From NCBI GenBank assembly GCA_964414595.1, contig CAYPXJ010000066.1:1-6837 (forward strand): a DNA stretch of 6,837 nucleotides. The letters run 5' to 3'. Below the pieces are notes generated by a model that was not told the DNA's origin, ran no database searches, and was given only the letters and a program-made list of their open reading frames with translations. Numbering within the stretch: position 1 is the stretch's first letter; each line of letters starts with the position of its first letter. The position numbers and the translations under genes were made by a program. This stretch comes from CAYPXJ01 sp964414595 (lineage in GTDB: Bacteria; Pseudomonadota; Alphaproteobacteria; Rickettsiales; CAIJLX01). Below are positions 5,714-6,837 of the stretch, piece by piece.

Positions 5714-6837
5714 TTGCTGAAGCCTAAATATACGACCTTGGCCGGATGGGGTAATTACCCCCAGCAGAAATGCGCGGTTTTCCGCCCCGAGAAGAATCGC
5801 GACGTTGTCGATTTATACCATCAGCACCCAAGTTCGCTAATTGTTCGTGGCGCCGGAAAAGCTTACGGCGATGCGGCGATGAATTGGGAGGGCGTTATCA
5901 GCACGGAGCGCCTTAATCATTTTCTTCATTTTGACGAAGTACGTGGCACTATTTCTGCGCAAGGCGGCGTACCGCTTAAAGAAATTATGGATATCGTGGT
6001 TCCAAAAGGGTGGATATTACCTGTACTGCCTGGCACGATGCACGCGAGTATTGGCGGGTGCGTGGCGGCCAATGTGCACGGCAAAAATCAATTTCGTGAT
6101 GGCGAAATCGCCAGCCATATCGAACAGTTGACGCTTCGTCTGCCCAGCGGTGCGGTGACAGAATGCTCACCCCATCGTGACGCACATATTTTCTGGGCAA
6201 CCCTAGGTGGCATGGGTATGACCGGCTTCATAGAAGAAGTAACGCTTAAACTTCGCCCCATACGCACCGTCAGTTTAATAGCTGAGTCGTTCCGCATCGA
6301 TAATTTGCGAGAAATGGTGGATACGTTCAAAGGCCATTCAAAAACGGCGGAATATATGGTGGGTTGGATTGATCATTTTGGTACGGGCGATGAGTTGGGT
6401 CGGGGCTATTTTGAAAAGGCACGGCATGCCGGCGAAGACGAGGGTAAGCCGCTTTCAACTTACAAACCTTCAAAGCCCGGCAAGGCTGTGCCTGAAGTTC
6501 CAGGAATATTTCTCAATCGCTTTACGATGGCGCTTTATAACAAAAAGCGTTTTGGCAAATATACCCGCGAGCCCAAACAGGAGCAGAAAAATTTCCAAAC
6601 CTTTTTTCATCCGCTGGATGGTCTTGTAGATTGGAATAATCTCTATGGCAAAAAAGGGTTTTTGCAATATCAGTTCCTGGTGCTTGAAAATGGGCAGGAG
6701 GTGGAAAACCTCACAAAAATTCTTCGCTCACCCTTCACTGACGACACAGGAGATTTCCCATGCAATTACAGTACCGTGGCTGCTCTTACAATTCTTCCTC
6801 CAGCGCTCCGGCTGCTCCCTCTAGTGCTGTTCTTACC
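5714..6837 (+). CDS. DprE1-like FAD-dependent oxidoreductase, C-terminus missing
   Basis: Flavoprotein of the FAD-binding type 4 fold, closest by eye to decaprenylphosphoryl-ribose 2'-oxidase DprE1, which makes the keto intermediate on the way to polyprenyl-phosphate arabinose. Counting from the TTG, visible motifs are AGWGNYP (10-16), the FAD loop RGAGKAYGD (45-53), PVLPGT then SIGGCVAANVHGKN (103-125), FWATLGGMGMTGF, and FFHPLD..WN..YG..GFLQYQF near 309-328. His122 aligns with DprE1 His132. TTG 5714 is chosen because the frame has no earlier ATG, and the first internal ATG falls after the FAD loop. Family resemblance ends near residue 338 (about 6727). The following residues (SPFTDDTGDFPCNYS...) do not fit, so roughly the last 90-120 residues, including the region of the catalytic Lys418 of DprE1, are absent. 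The frame has no stop before the window edge. The gene follows the HIT gene. The sugar substrate and any reductase partner (DprE2-like) are not visible. Confidence 0.82.
   Translation, partial: MLKPKYTTLAGWGNYPQQKCAVFRPEKNRDVVDLYHQHPSSLIVRGAGKAYGDAAMNWEGVISTERLNHFLHFDEVRGTISAQGGVPLKEIMDIVVPKGWILPVLPGTMHASIGGCVAANVHGKNQFRDGEIASHIEQLTLRLPSGAVTECSPHRDAHIFWATLGGMGMTGFIEEVTLKLRPIRTVSLIAESFRIDNLREMVDTFKGHSKTAEYMVGWIDHFGTGDELGRGYFEKARHAGEDEGKPLSTYKPSKPGKAVPEVPGIFLNRFTMALYNKKRFGKYTREPKQEQKNFQTFFHPLDGLVDWNNLYGKKGFLQYQFLVLENGQEVENLTKILRSPFTDDTGDFPCNYSTVAALTILPPALRLLPLVLFL
6725..6759. other. Probable breakpoint between unrelated sequences
   Basis: Upstream of about 6727 the sequence codes for the DprE1-like protein at good family fit. 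Downstream, the same frame codes for nothing recognisable, while a ribosome binding site (AGGAGA, 6748-6753) and a new start at 6760 appear. The change from coding sequence to another gene's leader within about 30 bp implies a deletion, an insertion or an assembly join. No inverted repeat or target-site duplication can be judged so close to the window end. Confidence 0.5.
6760..6837 (+). CDS. DUF4278-like small protein, 5' end only
   Basis: Twenty-six codons to the window edge, starting MQLQYRGCSYNSSSS and continuing Ala/Pro/Ser-rich. The opening M-x-L-x-YRG-x-x-Y agrees with the conserved YRG motif that defines the DUF4278 family, small proteins of unknown function found largely in cyanobacteria. 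AGGAGA ends six bases before the ATG, an ideal ribosome binding site, which supports a real gene start. It overlaps the open frame of the DprE1-like gene in another phase. It is out of keeping with the alphaproteobacterial genes to its left, so it may derive from a different organism. The family call rests on about ten residues. Confidence 0.5.
   Translation, partial: MQLQYRGCSYNSSSSAPAAPSSAVLT

Noticed and set aside
5931..6131. 66-codon plus-strand ORF within the flavoprotein
   Set aside because: It is out of frame with the DprE1-like coding sequence, whose continuous motifs cover the same bases.

Overview
The window looks like chromosomal DNA of an alphaproteobacterium of moderate GC content. 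The lineage evidence is gene order and protein type. A full-length AcnA-type aconitase starts back-to-back with a gene whose first 18 codons read like cytochrome-c-biogenesis ATPase CcmA, and divergent ccmA/acnA pairs are familiar from alphaproteobacteria. The genus cannot be fixed from the sequence alone.

Layout from left to right: the 5' end of ccmA on the minus strand (1-56, GTG start); a 151-bp divergent intergenic region; acnA (208-2889, +); two small unrecognised genes directly behind it (2893-3447 and 3453-3635, +) that probably share its transcript; purH (3639-5192, -), meeting them tail to tail with 3 bp between stop codons; a 95-bp divergent region with an 8-bp inverted repeat; a HIT-family protein (5288-5662, +); and an FAD-dependent oxidoreductase of the DprE1 type (from a TTG at 5714, +). 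There is no gene-free stretch longer than about 150 bp, and no tRNA, rRNA, CRISPR array or insertion sequence was seen.

The identified genes are mostly core metabolism: aconitase in the TCA cycle, PurH for the last two steps of IMP synthesis, HIT for nucleotide-conjugate hydrolysis, CcmA for cytochrome c maturation. The DprE1-like gene suggests polyprenyl-phosphate sugar chemistry for an envelope glycan, which is inferred from the family only.

The most notable spot is the right edge. The DprE1-like protein matches its family to about residue 338 and then stops resembling it, although the frame stays open. In another frame, behind a good ribosome binding site, a new gene starts at 6760 whose product opens with the YRG motif typical of DUF4278 proteins, which are common in cyanobacteria. 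This is either a real rearrangement that truncated the oxidoreductase or, more likely, a chimeric join at a contig end. The best candidates for undescribed biology are the two small orphan genes behind acnA. No convincing new multi-gene system is visible.
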